Shown here: piece after piece, positions 7,796-16,016 of the stretch
Layout of the letters: each line of letters begins with the position of its first letter
Numbering within the stretch: position 1 is the stretch's first letter
NCBI RefSeq assembly: GCF_039525805.1
Contig: NZ_BAAAHZ010000014.1
Source: Dietzia natronolimnaea
Lineage (GTDB): Bacteria > Actinomycetota > Actinomycetes > Mycobacteriales > Mycobacteriaceae
Strand: one strand, 5' to 3'
DNA length: 64,000 nucleotides
The notes under the pieces: generated by a model
Databases searched by the model: none
What the model saw: the letters and a program-made list of their open reading frames with translations, nothing else
What the model was told of the DNA's origin: nothing
Made by a program: the position numbers and the translations under genes

Positions 7796-8737
7796 TCAGA
7801 AGAGCGCCTCCTGCGCGCTGTCCACCGCCTGGGCGCCCGCGACGGGCCGCCCAGGGGCCACGTCGGCGAGCATCTGCTCGAATCGGGCGAACGGGACCAG
7901 TTCGAGCCCCTTCTTGCGGGCGAACGCCGCGCGGCCGCGGACCGCGCCGGGGGCGTCGCACACGGCCAGCGAGGTGCGGGAGGAGATGCGGTCGGCCAGG
8001 TAGAGACCCGAGTCGACGACGAGGCCGGCGATCTCCTCCGGGTCGCGGTCCACGTCCTGCGTGAAGACCACCTCCATGCCCTGCACCAGCCCGCCGCCTC
8101 GCTTCAGCCGCCCGGCCGGCCGCCAGAGCCTGGGTGCCGCGAGGGCGTCGGCCCACACGCGCGAGACCAGGAAGCCGGTCACCGGGTCCGCCAGCATCCC
8201 GTCGAGCTCGCGCACCGACGGCCGCACGTCCTTGGCCGCGGCCACCCGCAGCATCCCCGCGAAGACCCCGGCCAGGACCAGGGCGTCGTCGTGGGCGTCG
8301 TGCGCGGCCCGCTGCTCCACGCCGAAGTGCGCGGCGAGCGTCACCAGCTTGAGGTCGGCGGTGGACAGGTGCAGCCGGCCCGCGAAGTCCAGCGTGCACA
8401 CGAACCGCTCCAGCGGCGGCTCGAGTCCGGCCCGCCGCGCCTCCGAGGCCAGGAAGGACGCGTCGAACGTGGCGTTGTGGGCCACCACGGTGCGGCCGTC
8501 GAGGACCCGGGCCAGGTCCGCGGCCACGTCGGCGTAGCGCGGTTTGCCCGCGAGCAGAGCCGGGGTGAGGCCGTGCACATGGACCGGCCCCGGGTCGACC
8601 CCGGGGTTGAGCAGGGTCGCGAACTCCTCGACCACCTCGCCGTCGTCGTCGATCACCACCGCCGCCACCGACAGCACCCGGTCGACCGACGGCCTCATCC
8701 CGGACGTCTCGACGTCCACCATCACCCAGCCGCTCAT
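7796..8737 (-). CDS. DnaQ-like DEDDh 3'-5' exonuclease with C-terminal BRCT-like domain
   Basis: 313 aa. Exonuclease motifs: ExoI DVETSG (residues 8-13), ExoII HNATFDASF (about 87-95) and ExoIII H..HDDA (about 141-147), i.e. the DEDDh set. The C-terminal ~80 residues (MEVVFTQDVDRDPEEIAGLV...VRGRAAFARKKGLELV) look like a BRCT-type module. This architecture and position beside leuA and murT match Rv3711c, annotated as a DNA polymerase III epsilon subunit; in mycobacteria the main proofreading activity is instead in the PHP domain of DnaE1, so a repair role is equally possible. GGAG sits 13 nt before the ATG. Confidence 0.88.
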   Translation of the reverse strand: MSGWVMVDVETSGMRPSVDRVLSVAAVVIDDDGEVVEEFATLLNPGVDPGPVHVHGLTPALLAGKPRYADVAADLARVLDGRTVVAHNATFDASFLASEARRAGLEPPLERFVCTLDFAGRLHLSTADLKLVTLAAHFGVEQRAAHDAHDDALVLAGVFAGMLRVAAAKDVRPSVRELDGMLADPVTGFLVSRVWADALAAPRLWRPAGRLKRGGGLVQGMEVVFTQDVDRDPEEIAGLVVDSGLYLADRISSRTSLAVCDAPGAVRGRAAFARKKGLELVPFARFEQMLADVAPGRPVAGAQAVDSAQEALF

Positions 8738-8950
8738 GTCACCCCGTCTCCCGTGCCGCCCGTGCCGACCGCGTGGGCCCGTGTCCGCCTATCGTGGCAG
8801 ACCGCCCCGACATCTCCGGCGTCCGAGCCGCTTTTCCCGTCACCTGTCGTCCATCCGCCCGTTTCCGGCGGTCCGCGCGCGCGGACTATCCTCGACGCCG
8901 ACAGCTCAGCGCACCGGCCACCGCCGGTCCGGCCAGATCCAGGAGAACCC

Positions 8951-10018
8951 GTGGCGCGGTACCGGTCGGACACCCCCGCCGCTCGCCTGCGGGACGCCCC
9001 GGTGCGGGCACGACGCACCCGGCGTCTGTTCCGGCTGGCCGCGGGCGGGTACGGCGCGCTGTGTCTGGCGGCGCTGCTGGGCGTGGCGATGACCGCTCCC
9101 GGGACCGAGCTGGGGAGCCCGGACACGGCGTCGGCCAGCACCCGTCCCCCCTCGGCCCAGCCCTCCACCTCCGTGCCCGACGGCCGCGTGGAGGACACCG
9201 CCCACCGCGTGCAGCCGGTCCCGGCCGGCTGGCGCGAGGTGGGTCCGCTGCTGTCCGGGGCGGTCACCGACGCCGAGCTGGCGGGGCACCAGCTGGCGGC
9301 GTGCGTCCTGGCGATCGACTCCCCGGACGAGCGCGTCGTGTGCTCGGGCGACGACGACCCCCGCTATGCCGCCTCGGTGATCAAGGTGGCCTACGCGGTG
9401 GCCGCGCTCGAGGCCTGGGATGCCGACCCCACGGCCGAGACCCCCTACGGCACCCTCGGCGACCTGCTGGAGCAGGCCGTCGCCGTGTCGGACAACGATG
9501 CCGCGAACCTGCTCTACGACCTCTCGGTCGAGGGCCCCTCGGCGCCCGACACCGACGACCCGATCGAGGCGATCAACGACGTGGCCGACCGGGTGGGGCT
9601 GGCCGACGAGTTCCACACCGGCGGCGCCTTCCGCTGGGAGTGGACCGGCGACTGGAGCCGGGTCAGCGCGCGCGGCAGCGTGGGGTACCTCACCGAGTTG
9701 GTCCGGGCCGCCGACGGGCGCGCGTCCGGGAGCGCGGCCCTGACCTCGCCCGCGGTCGCCCGGATCGTGCTCGGACTGATGAGCGACCAGGAGCGGCTGT
9801 GGAAGCTCCCGGCCCACCTGCCCGCGGGGTCCACCGCCAACAAGACCGGCGAGACCGACACCGAGGCCCACGACATCGCCGTGGTCAACACCGCCTCCGG
9901 TCGGTACGCGATCGCCGTGATCGCCACCGCTGCCGGCCCCGACGACACACCCGACGAGGTGATCGCCGGGCTGGGGCGGGACGTGGCCCGGGCGCTCGGC
10001 GGTGCGGCGCGGTTCTGA
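8951..10018 (+). CDS. Serine beta-lactamase-fold hydrolase, membrane-anchored or exported
   Basis: 355 aa from the GTG at 8951, with AGGAG 5 nt upstream. A basic N-terminus is followed by one hydrophobic segment (GYGALCLAALLGVAMTAPG, about 36-54) and a Thr/Ser/Pro-rich linker. The catalytic domain carries the class A triad of motifs: SVIK (SxxK nucleophile), SDN (in VAVSDNDAANLL) and KTG (in TANKTGETDTEAHD). I see no clear class A ExxLN omega-loop Glu, so true beta-lactamase activity is uncertain; it may be a D,D-carboxypeptidase-like enzyme. Placement next to murT-gatD suggests a cell-wall role. Confidence 0.8.
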   Translation: MARYRSDTPAARLRDAPVRARRTRRLFRLAAGGYGALCLAALLGVAMTAPGTELGSPDTASASTRPPSAQPSTSVPDGRVEDTAHRVQPVPAGWREVGPLLSGAVTDAELAGHQLAACVLAIDSPDERVVCSGDDDPRYAASVIKVAYAVAALEAWDADPTAETPYGTLGDLLEQAVAVSDNDAANLLYDLSVEGPSAPDTDDPIEAINDVADRVGLADEFHTGGAFRWEWTGDWSRVSARGSVGYLTELVRAADGRASGSAALTSPAVARIVLGLMSDQERLWKLPAHLPAGSTANKTGETDTEAHDIAVVNTASGRYAIAVIATAAGPDDTPDEVIAGLGRDVARALGGAARF

Positions 10019-10045
10019 GCGTGCGCCCCTGCCTAGACTCGTCGC

Positions 10046-11338
10046 ATGAGTTCCCGCGCGCACTCCGCACTGACCCCCCGTGGCCGCGCAGCCGTGGCCG
10101 TCTCCCGTCTGGCCACCTGGGCCTCGCGGGTGTCCGGCCGCGGGTCGGGCGGGATGATCGGCGGGCTGGTCGCGCTCAAGCTGGACCCCGGCCTGATGTC
10201 CCAGCTCGCCGCCGGGCGCCGGACGGTGCTGGTCACCGGGACCAACGGCAAGTCGACGACGACGAGGATGGTCGCCTCCGCGCTGTCGACGGTCGCTCCG
10301 GTGGCGTCCAACGCCAACGGCGACAACATGGACGCCGGGATCGTCTCCGCGCTCGGGGCCGACCGTGAGGCCCCGCTCGCGGCGATCGAGGTGGACGAGC
10401 TGCACACCCCGGCGGTCGCGGAGAACACCCACCCCGAGGCGATCGTCCTGCTCAACCTGAGCCGCGACCAGCTGGACCGGGTCGGTGAGATCAACTCGAT
10501 CGAGCGGCGCCTGCGGGCCGGGGTGGCAGCACAGCCGCAGGCCACGGTGGTGGCGAACTGCGACGACGTGATGATCACCTCCGTCGCCTTCGACAACCCC
10601 TCCGTGGTGTGGGTTGCCGCCGGCAACGCGTGGGCCGGCGACTCGGTGAGCTGCCCGCGCACCGGCGAGCCGATCAGTCGCACGGTCGACGAGGCCGGCG
10701 CCGTCCGCTGGCAGGCGAAGGGCACCCTGCCCGACGGGCGGCGGTTCGCCCGGCCCGAGCCCGACTGGTGGGTCACGGAGGACGCGATCCACGGGCCCGA
10801 CGGTTTCACCGCGCCGATGCGGCTGGCCATCCCGGGGCGGGCCAACCGCGGCAACGCCGCCCAGGCCGTGGCCGCGGCCGTGGCGATGGGCGCCGACCCG
10901 GCGGCCGCGGTGCGGGCCGTCGAGGGCGTCGACGACGTGGCGGGCCGCTACTCGACGGTGGACGTGGACGGCCGCGCCGCGCACCTGCTGCTGGCCAAGA
11001 ACCCGGCCGGCTGGCAGGAGGCGCTCGGCATGATCGACACCTCGGCGGACGGCCTGGTGATCGCGGTCAACGGGCAGGTCGCCGACGGCGTGGACCTGTC
11101 GTGGCTGTGGGACGTGCGCTTCGAGAGCTTCGAGGGCGTGTCCGTGTACGCCTCCGGTGAGCGCGCCGCGGACCTGTCGGTGCGCCTGAGCTACGCCGGG
11201 GTCGAGCACCAGCTCGAACCCGACCCGTTGACCGCCATCAGGCGGTGCCCACCCGGCCGGGTCGAGGTGCTGGCCAACTACACCGCGTTCCGCGACCTCG
11301 GACGCGCGATCGCCGCCCGGAAGGAGCAGCAGCGATGA
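10046..11338 (+). CDS. murT: Lipid II isoglutaminyl synthase, Mur ligase-like subunit MurT
   Basis: 430 aa. The Mur-ligase ATP loop is TVLVTGTNGKSTTTRMVA (about 60-77), followed by the central domain Asp/Glu set in IEVDELHTPAVAEN. The MurT C-terminal domain (DUF1727) closes with LANYTAFRDLGR, whose conserved Asp supports amidation. With GatD it converts the D-Glu of lipid II to D-isoglutamine on the cytoplasmic side of the membrane. TAGACT (10034-10039) six bases before the ATG indicates a leaderless transcript. The stop overlaps the gatD start (ATGA). The equivalent in M. tuberculosis is Rv3712. One oddity: the zinc-ribbon cysteines of firmicute MurT are only partly present (GDSVSCPRTGEP). 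Confidence 0.95.
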   Translation: MSSRAHSALTPRGRAAVAVSRLATWASRVSGRGSGGMIGGLVALKLDPGLMSQLAAGRRTVLVTGTNGKSTTTRMVASALSTVAPVASNANGDNMDAGIVSALGADREAPLAAIEVDELHTPAVAENTHPEAIVLLNLSRDQLDRVGEINSIERRLRAGVAAQPQATVVANCDDVMITSVAFDNPSVVWVAAGNAWAGDSVSCPRTGEPISRTVDEAGAVRWQAKGTLPDGRRFARPEPDWWVTEDAIHGPDGFTAPMRLAIPGRANRGNAAQAVAAAVAMGADPAAAVRAVEGVDDVAGRYSTVDVDGRAAHLLLAKNPAGWQEALGMIDTSADGLVIAVNGQVADGVDLSWLWDVRFESFEGVSVYASGERAADLSVRLSYAGVEHQLEPDPLTAIRRCPPGRVEVLANYTAFRDLGRAIAARKEQQR

Positions 11339-12144
11339 CCGACCGCGACGCCGGGGCCTCCGCCTCACCGCTCGACACCGTCTCCCCCGATTCCCCCCGA
11401 CCCACCGAGTCGACCGTGCGCATCGGCCTGGTGCTGCCCGACGTCATGGGCACGTACGGCGACGACGGCAACTCCCTGATCCTGCGCCAGCGCCTGAGGT
11501 GGCGCGGGTACGACGCCGAGATCGTCCGCATCACCCTCGACGACGCCGTTCCCGACTCGTGCGACATCTACACGGTGGGCGGGGGCGAGGACACCGCGCA
11601 GAAGCTCGCGTCCCGGCACCTGTCGGGCTCGCCCGGTGTGCAGCGGGCCGTCGCGCGCGGGGTGCCGGTGCTGGCGATCTGCGCCGGGATGCAGGTGTTC
11701 GGCGAGTGGTTCATGGTCGCCGACGGCTCCCGCGCTCCCGGGTTGGGCCTGCTCGACGTGACCACCTCGCCGCAGGCCACCCGCTCGATCGGCGAGCTGG
11801 TGGTGGAACCGCAGCTGGCCGGCCTCACCCAGACCCTGACCGGCTTCGAGAACCACATGGGCGCCACCATCCTGGGCCCGGACGCCGCCCCGCTCGGACG
11901 CGCCACCTCGGGCGTGGGCAACGGAGTCCCGGCAGGCGAGCCCGCGCGTGCCGGCGGGCGGGTCGAGGGAGTGGTGCAGGGGTCGATGATCGCGACCTAC
12001 ATGCACGGCCCGGTGCTCGCGCGGAATCCCGAACTGGCGGACCTGCTGCTGAGCCGCGCGCTCGGCGTCGACTCGCTGCCGCCCGTCGAGGTGCCGGCGG
12101 TCGACCAGCTGCGACGCGAACGCCTGGCGGCCGCCCGCCGTTGA
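11335..12144 (+). CDS. gatD: Lipid II isoglutaminyl synthase, glutaminase subunit GatD
   Basis: 269 aa. A class I (CobB/CobQ-like) glutamine amidotransferase that releases ammonia from glutamine for MurT. The nucleophile Cys is in VPVLAICAGMQVFGEWF (about 107-123), with the oxyanion region GGGEDTAQ and the His in IATYMHGPVLARNPELAD. The ATG at 11335 overlaps the murT stop by four bases, so the pair is translationally coupled; an upstream in-frame start would lie inside murT. A perfect 14-bp palindrome CCTCTCGCGAGAGG lies 7 nt after the stop. Confidence 0.95.
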   Translation: MTDRDAGASASPLDTVSPDSPRPTESTVRIGLVLPDVMGTYGDDGNSLILRQRLRWRGYDAEIVRITLDDAVPDSCDIYTVGGGEDTAQKLASRHLSGSPGVQRAVARGVPVLAICAGMQVFGEWFMVADGSRAPGLGLLDVTTSPQATRSIGELVVEPQLAGLTQTLTGFENHMGATILGPDAAPLGRATSGVGNGVPAGEPARAGGRVEGVVQGSMIATYMHGPVLARNPELADLLLSRALGVDSLPPVEVPAVDQLRRERLAAARR

Positions 12145-12161
12145 GGTCATCCCTCTCGCGA

Positions 12162-12227
12162 GAGGCTTCTCAGTCCGCCGGCGGGGCGACCGGTGAGGCT
12201 GCTCAGCCCGCCGGTGGGGCGGCCTGT
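12162..12227. repeat. Tandem 33-bp duplication at the end of the SRPBCC gene
   Basis: Two adjacent imperfect 33-bp units begin GAGGCT at 12162 and 12195. Unit 2 contains the last codons and stop of the SRPBCC gene (TCA at 12203-12205 on the plus strand); unit 1, just beyond, repeats that tail with a second in-phase stop-like TCA at 12170. It looks like a local duplication of a gene end. Confidence 0.6.
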
Positions 12228-12967
12228 GGCGGGAACAGCGAGTCTGTCCAGCGCTGCCACCCGGCGGTGAGCGCCTCGCGGTCGAATCCCTCGCCGTAGT
12301 AGTAGTGGACGACGGTGACCATGCCCCACGCGCCGTCCCCGCTGAAGAAGTGCGCGCCACTGTCGCTGCGGATGCCCAGGTTCCCCGGTTCGGCCACCTC
12401 CACGACGCCGTCGATCGGATCGAGCCCGTCGGGCGTCAGGTGCACGGTGTCGCCCACCGCCAACTGTCGGTCGATGTTCAGGGCGTCGTCGAACCGCGCC
12501 CAGATGCCGTCCTTGTCGAGGTCGGTGAACGCGATGATCGACACGGTCACCGGCGGCAGGCCGCGGAAGTGGTCGAAGTAGCGGCGGAGATTCGCCAGGA
12601 AACCGTCCCAGCCGTGGCTGTGGTACTCGGCCTCCCAGTCCTCGCCCGTGATCCCGCTGTGGATGAGCCGCAGCACGGCTCCGCCGCCGTCCCTGCCCTC
12701 GACGAGGAACTCCACGACCTCGGGCTGGCCGTCCGCGGAGGACGAGTACCGCCGCCCGGGCTCCCACTCCCGGACCGTGGCCTCCGCGACGTTGCCGGAT
12801 CCGAAGTCGGACACGACGCGGGCGCCGACTCCTCCCTCCGGCGGGTCGAACCGGTGCGGCACGAACCAGCACGCCATGCCCTCGCCGGTGGCGACCGCCT
12901 CCCACACCTCCTCCGGGGTGGCGTCGAGCTCGATGGTCTTCTCGATCCGCTTGTACTGGTCAGACAT
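12203..12967 (-). CDS. SRPBCC (AHSA1/START-like) domain protein
   Basis: 254 aa starting MSDQYKRIEKTIELDATPEEVWEAVATGEGMACWF. This is the typical N-terminal strand and helix of the AHSA1-type hydrophobic ligand-binding fold; VREWEPGRRYSS, VEFLVEGRDGGGAVLRLIHSG and the C-terminal helix (YFDHFRG) complete it. The protein is longer than a single domain (~150 aa): residues from about 150 on (VTVSIIAFTDLDKDGIWARF...) form a second half containing EGFDREALTAGWQRWTDSLF. ATGTCTGA is shared with the end of the upstream ArsR gene, so the two are translationally coupled, a pairing seen often in actinobacteria. Ligand unknown. Confidence 0.85.
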   Translation of the reverse strand: MSDQYKRIEKTIELDATPEEVWEAVATGEGMACWFVPHRFDPPEGGVGARVVSDFGSGNVAEATVREWEPGRRYSSSADGQPEVVEFLVEGRDGGGAVLRLIHSGITGEDWEAEYHSHGWDGFLANLRRYFDHFRGLPPVTVSIIAFTDLDKDGIWARFDDALNIDRQLAVGDTVHLTPDGLDPIDGVVEVAEPGNLGIRSDSGAHFFSGDGAWGMVTVVHYYYGEGFDREALTAGWQRWTDSLFPPQAAPPAG

Positions 12968-13634
12968 CGTTCTTCTCCTCACTCTCAGATGGGTCGGTTC
13001 GCCCGGATGGCCCGGCGTTCCCGGATGGATCGGGTCGCCCGGATAAGTCGGGGCTCCCGGGTGGGACGGCGTGCATCCCCACGATGAGCCGGTGTCGGCG
13101 GCTCCCATCGGAGGAGTCGTCGTGGTACCTGGACACGAGCCTCGTCACCGCGTCGGTGAGTTCGTCGGCGAACGCCGCGCGGTCGGCCGGGGTGGCGAAG
13201 CACACCTCGCCGTCGAGACCGAACGTCCCGATCCGCTTGCCGGTCCGGCGCGCCCCGACGACCAGTTCCCCCACCTCGCGCACCATCCGTGAGGCCAGCG
13301 CGAGCAGCCATCGTGGGGACGCCTGGTCGCGGTCGGCGCCGACGACCGGCTGGGTCCGTCCCATCACCCCGGGAGAGACGACGTACGACGACGACGAGGC
13401 CCTCAGTATCCGTTCGTGGACGTTCCCCCGCCGTCGCTCCTCGACCAGTTCGACCAGCCCGTGCTTCTCGAGCTGCCGGAGGTGATAGTTGAGCTTCTGC
13501 CTCGGTACACCCAGCCGGGCGGCGAGCGTGGTGGCCGACCCCGGCTCGGAGAGTTCGGCCAACAGGCGCGTGCGGATCGGGGCCAGGGCGGCGGTCGCCA
13601 CCTCGGCGCTGTCGATCACTCCGATGTCCTGCAT
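12960..13634 (-). CDS. ArsR-type winged-helix transcriptional regulator
   Basis: 224 aa. The winged helix-turn-helix lies near the N-terminus: ALAPIRTRLLAELSEPGSATTLAARLGVPRQKLNYHLRQLEKHGLVELVEERRRGNVHERILRAS. No metal-binding cysteine set is visible, so it probably senses something other than a metal. The middle (VREVGELVVGARRTGKRIGTFGLDGEV) is a likely effector or dimer region. The last ~35 residues are a Pro/Ser/Gly/Asp repeat (SPDLSGRPDPSGNAGPSGRT) encoded by short degenerate DNA repeats. It overlaps the SRPBCC gene by 8 nt and probably controls it together with itself and perhaps the divergent amidohydrolase. Confidence 0.87.
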   Translation of the reverse strand: MQDIGVIDSAEVATAALAPIRTRLLAELSEPGSATTLAARLGVPRQKLNYHLRQLEKHGLVELVEERRRGNVHERILRASSSSYVVSPGVMGRTQPVVGADRDQASPRWLLALASRMVREVGELVVGARRTGKRIGTFGLDGEVCFATPADRAAFADELTDAVTRLVSRYHDDSSDGSRRHRLIVGMHAVPPGSPDLSGRPDPSGNAGPSGRTDPSESEEKNDV

Positions 13635-13675
13635 GACCCCGGCCTCCTGTGCTGGTTGGCACCCAGCCTCCTACC

Positions 13676-13693
13676 GACAAACTTCATTGTCAA
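13676..13693 (-). promoter_or_regulatory. Putative -35 and operator of the ArsR/SRPBCC operon
   Basis: On the minus strand a perfect TTGACA lies at 13688-13693. It overlaps an inverted repeat GACAA-N6-TTGTC (13676-13691), 42 nt upstream of the ArsR start, in the AT-richest patch of the intergenic region. The overlap suggests autorepression. The -10 is weak (GAGGCT at 17-nt spacing). Confidence 0.4.
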
Positions 13694-13793
13694 GGAAATT
13701 CTCTCCGTCGGCACTCGACCGCCCGGGGGTGGACGCCCCCGGTCCGGACCCGATCAGTCGGCCGGAGGTCTGCGCTCGCCTACGCTCGGATCC

Positions 13794-14723
13794 ATGTGTA
13801 TCCACCACGGCACCGCCACCCTCGCCGGCTCCGTGACCCCTCCCGATCCCGCGCACGAGGCGGCACAGGTGCGCGCTCTGTGGGAGCCGCTGGGTCTTCC
13901 GGGGATCATCGACGTCCACACGCACTTCATGCCCGACCGCGTGATGGCCAAGGTGTGGGACTACTTCGACGCCGCCGGCCCCAAGATCGGCCGGACGTGG
14001 CCGATCACCTACCGGGAGGCCGAGGACGAGCGGGTCGCCCGCCTGAGGTCCTACGGGGTACTGGCGTTCTCGTCGATGCTGTACCCGCACAAGGCGGACA
14101 TGGGGGCGTGGCTCAACTCGTGGTCGGCGGACTTCGCCTCTCGTCACCCCGACTGCCTGCACACCGCGACCTTCTTCCCCGAGCCGACCGCGGGTGACTA
14201 CGTCCGCGACGCGATCGAGGCCGGGGCCCGGGTGTTCAAGTCACACATCCAGGTGGGCGAGTACGACCCTCGCGATCCGCTGCTGGACCCGGTGTGGGGC
14301 CGGCTCGCGGAGGCGCAGGTGCCCACGGTGATCCACTGCGGGAGCGGTCCCGTGGCGGGACCCTTCACGGGCCCGGAGCCGGTCGCGGACGTGCTCGAGC
14401 GGTTCCCGGATCTCCCGTTGATCATCGCCCACATGGGCATGGGTGAGTACTCGGAGTTCCTGGACCTGGCCGAGCGGTACAGCGGCGTCTACCTGGACAC
14501 GACCATGGCGTTCACGGACTTCGTCGAGGAGATCAGCCCGTTCCCGGCCTCGGAGCGCGGGCGGCTCGCCGATCTGGGGCACAAGATCCTGCTGGGGACC
14601 GACTTCCCCAACATCCCCTACCCGTTCGCGCACCAACTCGACGCCCTGGCGGGACTCGGGATGGGCGACGACTGGCTACGGGCGGTGTGGCACGGGAACG
14701 CCGCGAGGCTCTTCGACCTCTGA
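13794..14723 (+). CDS. Amidohydrolase family protein (amidohydrolase_2)
   Basis: 309 aa. TIM-barrel metal hydrolase with the first metal ligands in IIDVHTHFMP (about 37-46), a central FKSHIQVGEYDP, the ligand His in VIHCGSG and LIIAHMGMGEY, and the catalytic Asp in ILLGTDFPNIPY. Related proteins are decarboxylases or hydrolases of cyclic compounds, so 'hydrolase' is not certain. TACGCT at 13781-13786, 7 nt before the ATG, marks a leaderless start; an in-frame extension upstream crosses the ArsR gene and was discarded. Divergent from the ArsR/SRPBCC operon. Its last 48 bases overlap recR on the other strand. Confidence 0.88.
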   Translation: MCIHHGTATLAGSVTPPDPAHEAAQVRALWEPLGLPGIIDVHTHFMPDRVMAKVWDYFDAAGPKIGRTWPITYREAEDERVARLRSYGVLAFSSMLYPHKADMGAWLNSWSADFASRHPDCLHTATFFPEPTAGDYVRDAIEAGARVFKSHIQVGEYDPRDPLLDPVWGRLAEAQVPTVIHCGSGPVAGPFTGPEPVADVLERFPDLPLIIAHMGMGEYSEFLDLAERYSGVYLDTTMAFTDFVEEISPFPASERGRLADLGHKILLGTDFPNIPYPFAHQLDALAGLGMGDDWLRAVWHGNAARLFDL

Positions 14724-15485
14724 CAGACCGGTCCGGCCCGCCGCGCCGCTGTCGGGCCCCGGCATCCGCTGTTCTGCCGGTTCGGGAGACGGTTCGGGGA
14801 CCGGCTGGGGAGCCCGGGGCTCACTCTGCTCGGGACGGAGCACGCCTCCCGACCGCGCGGGCTGAGAGGGTCCACCGGACAGGATTCGGCGGCCGGACAG
14901 GGCGCTGCCCAGGGTCAGCTCGTCCGCGAACTCGAGATCCGCGCCCATGGGCAGGCCCGAGGCCAGACGGCTCACCACGAGTTCGGGGAACGGCCGCAGC
15001 AACCTGGCCAGGTACGTGGAGGTGGCCTCGCCGGTGGTGTTGGGGTCGGTCGCGATGATGATCTCCGCGATCTCCTCGCCCTCGAACTCCTCCCCGACTC
15101 TCCTCATCAGACCGGCGATGCGCAGCTCGTTGGGACCGATGCCGTTGATGGGATCGAGCGCGCCACCGAGCACGTGGTAGAGCCCGCGGAACTCGCGGGT
15201 GCGCTCGATGGCCTCGATGTCCTTGGGCTCCTCGACCACACAGATGAGCGTGGGGTCGCGCCGCGGGTCGGAGCAGATGCGGCAGCGTTCGGCCGCCGAC
15301 ACCGTGCCGCAGACCTCGCAGTACGTGACGCCGTCGACCACCGCCTGCAGCGCGGAACGCAGCCGCTCCACCGACTCCGGCTCCGCCTGCAGGAGGTGGA
15401 AGGCCAGCCGCTGCGCGGACTTCGGACCGACGCCCGGCAGTTTGCCGAACTCGTCGATCAGGTTCTGGACTGGTCCCTCGTACAT
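14676..15485 (-). CDS. recR: Recombination protein RecR, with C-terminal extension
   Basis: 269 aa; RecR is normally about 200. HhH region FGKLPGVGPKSAQRLAFHLL (13-32), the zinc finger CEVCGTVSAAERCRIC (about 56-71), Toprim VVEEPKDIEAIE and ATDPNTTGEATSTYLARLL, and the usual ending DLEFADELTLGSALSGRR are all intact. Beyond residue ~203 there are about 65 extra residues rich in Pro, Ser and Glu, ending inside the convergent amidohydrolase gene. It loads RecA with RecF/RecO at gaps. Downstream of ybaB and dnaX on the same strand, a conserved replication/repair order. Confidence 0.95.
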   Translation of the reverse strand: MYEGPVQNLIDEFGKLPGVGPKSAQRLAFHLLQAEPESVERLRSALQAVVDGVTYCEVCGTVSAAERCRICSDPRRDPTLICVVEEPKDIEAIERTREFRGLYHVLGGALDPINGIGPNELRIAGLMRRVGEEFEGEEIAEIIIATDPNTTGEATSTYLARLLRPFPELVVSRLASGLPMGADLEFADELTLGSALSGRRILSGGPSQPARSGGVLRPEQSEPRAPQPVPEPSPEPAEQRMPGPDSGAAGRTGLSEVEEPRGVPVPHRP

Positions 15486-15567
15486 CGCCGTTCCTGTGCT
15501 GTGTCGTTCCCGGCGACGGATGCGCCGCCGGGTGGCGGGTCCCGGATATCCCCGGGTCCCGCCGGGC

Positions 15568-15903
15568 TCACATGCCCAGGCCGCCCATCATGTCGCCGAG
15601 GCCGCCGCCGGAGGCCAGGGGGCCGAGCCGCGACTCGGCGAGCTGCTGGACCTTGGTGTGGGCGTCGCCGAACGCACCGACGAGCAGATCCTGGAGCGTC
15701 TCGATGTCCTCGGGGTCCACGACCTTGGGGTCCACCGTGACCCCGGTGACCTCACCGGTGCCGCGCATGGTGACGGTGACGAGGCCGCCACCGGCCTGGC
15801 CGTCGACCGTGCTCGCGGCGATCTCCTGCTGCGCCTGGGCGAGCTGGGCCTGCATCTGCTGGGCCTGCTCGAGGAGGGCGTTCATGTCGGGTCCGGGCTG
15901 CAT
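15568..15903 (-). CDS. YbaB/EbfC family nucleoid-associated protein
   Basis: 111 aa from the ATG at 15903 (MQPGPDMNALLEQAQQMQAQ), with AAGGA upstream; a start nine codons earlier is less likely. Helical Gln-rich N-terminus, then VDGQAGGGLVTVTMRGTGEVTGVTVDPKVVDPEDIETLQDLLVGAFGDAH, the YbaB core that forms a tweezer-like DNA-binding dimer. A Gly/Met-rich tail (GGGLGDMMGGLGM) is typical of actinobacterial members. Encoded between dnaX and recR, as in most bacteria. Confidence 0.93.
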   Translation of the reverse strand: MQPGPDMNALLEQAQQMQAQLAQAQQEIAASTVDGQAGGGLVTVTMRGTGEVTGVTVDPKVVDPEDIETLQDLLVGAFGDAHTKVQQLAESRLGPLASGGGLGDMMGGLGM

Positions 15904-16016
15904 GGCGGGTCCTTTCGGCTGGTGCCTCATCTAAGCCGGGGCGGCCCCGGTCGGTCGGAACCCAGGGTAACCGCACCATCGGACAGCGTGCCCCGCCGCG
16001 CGGCGGGCCGGGCCGC

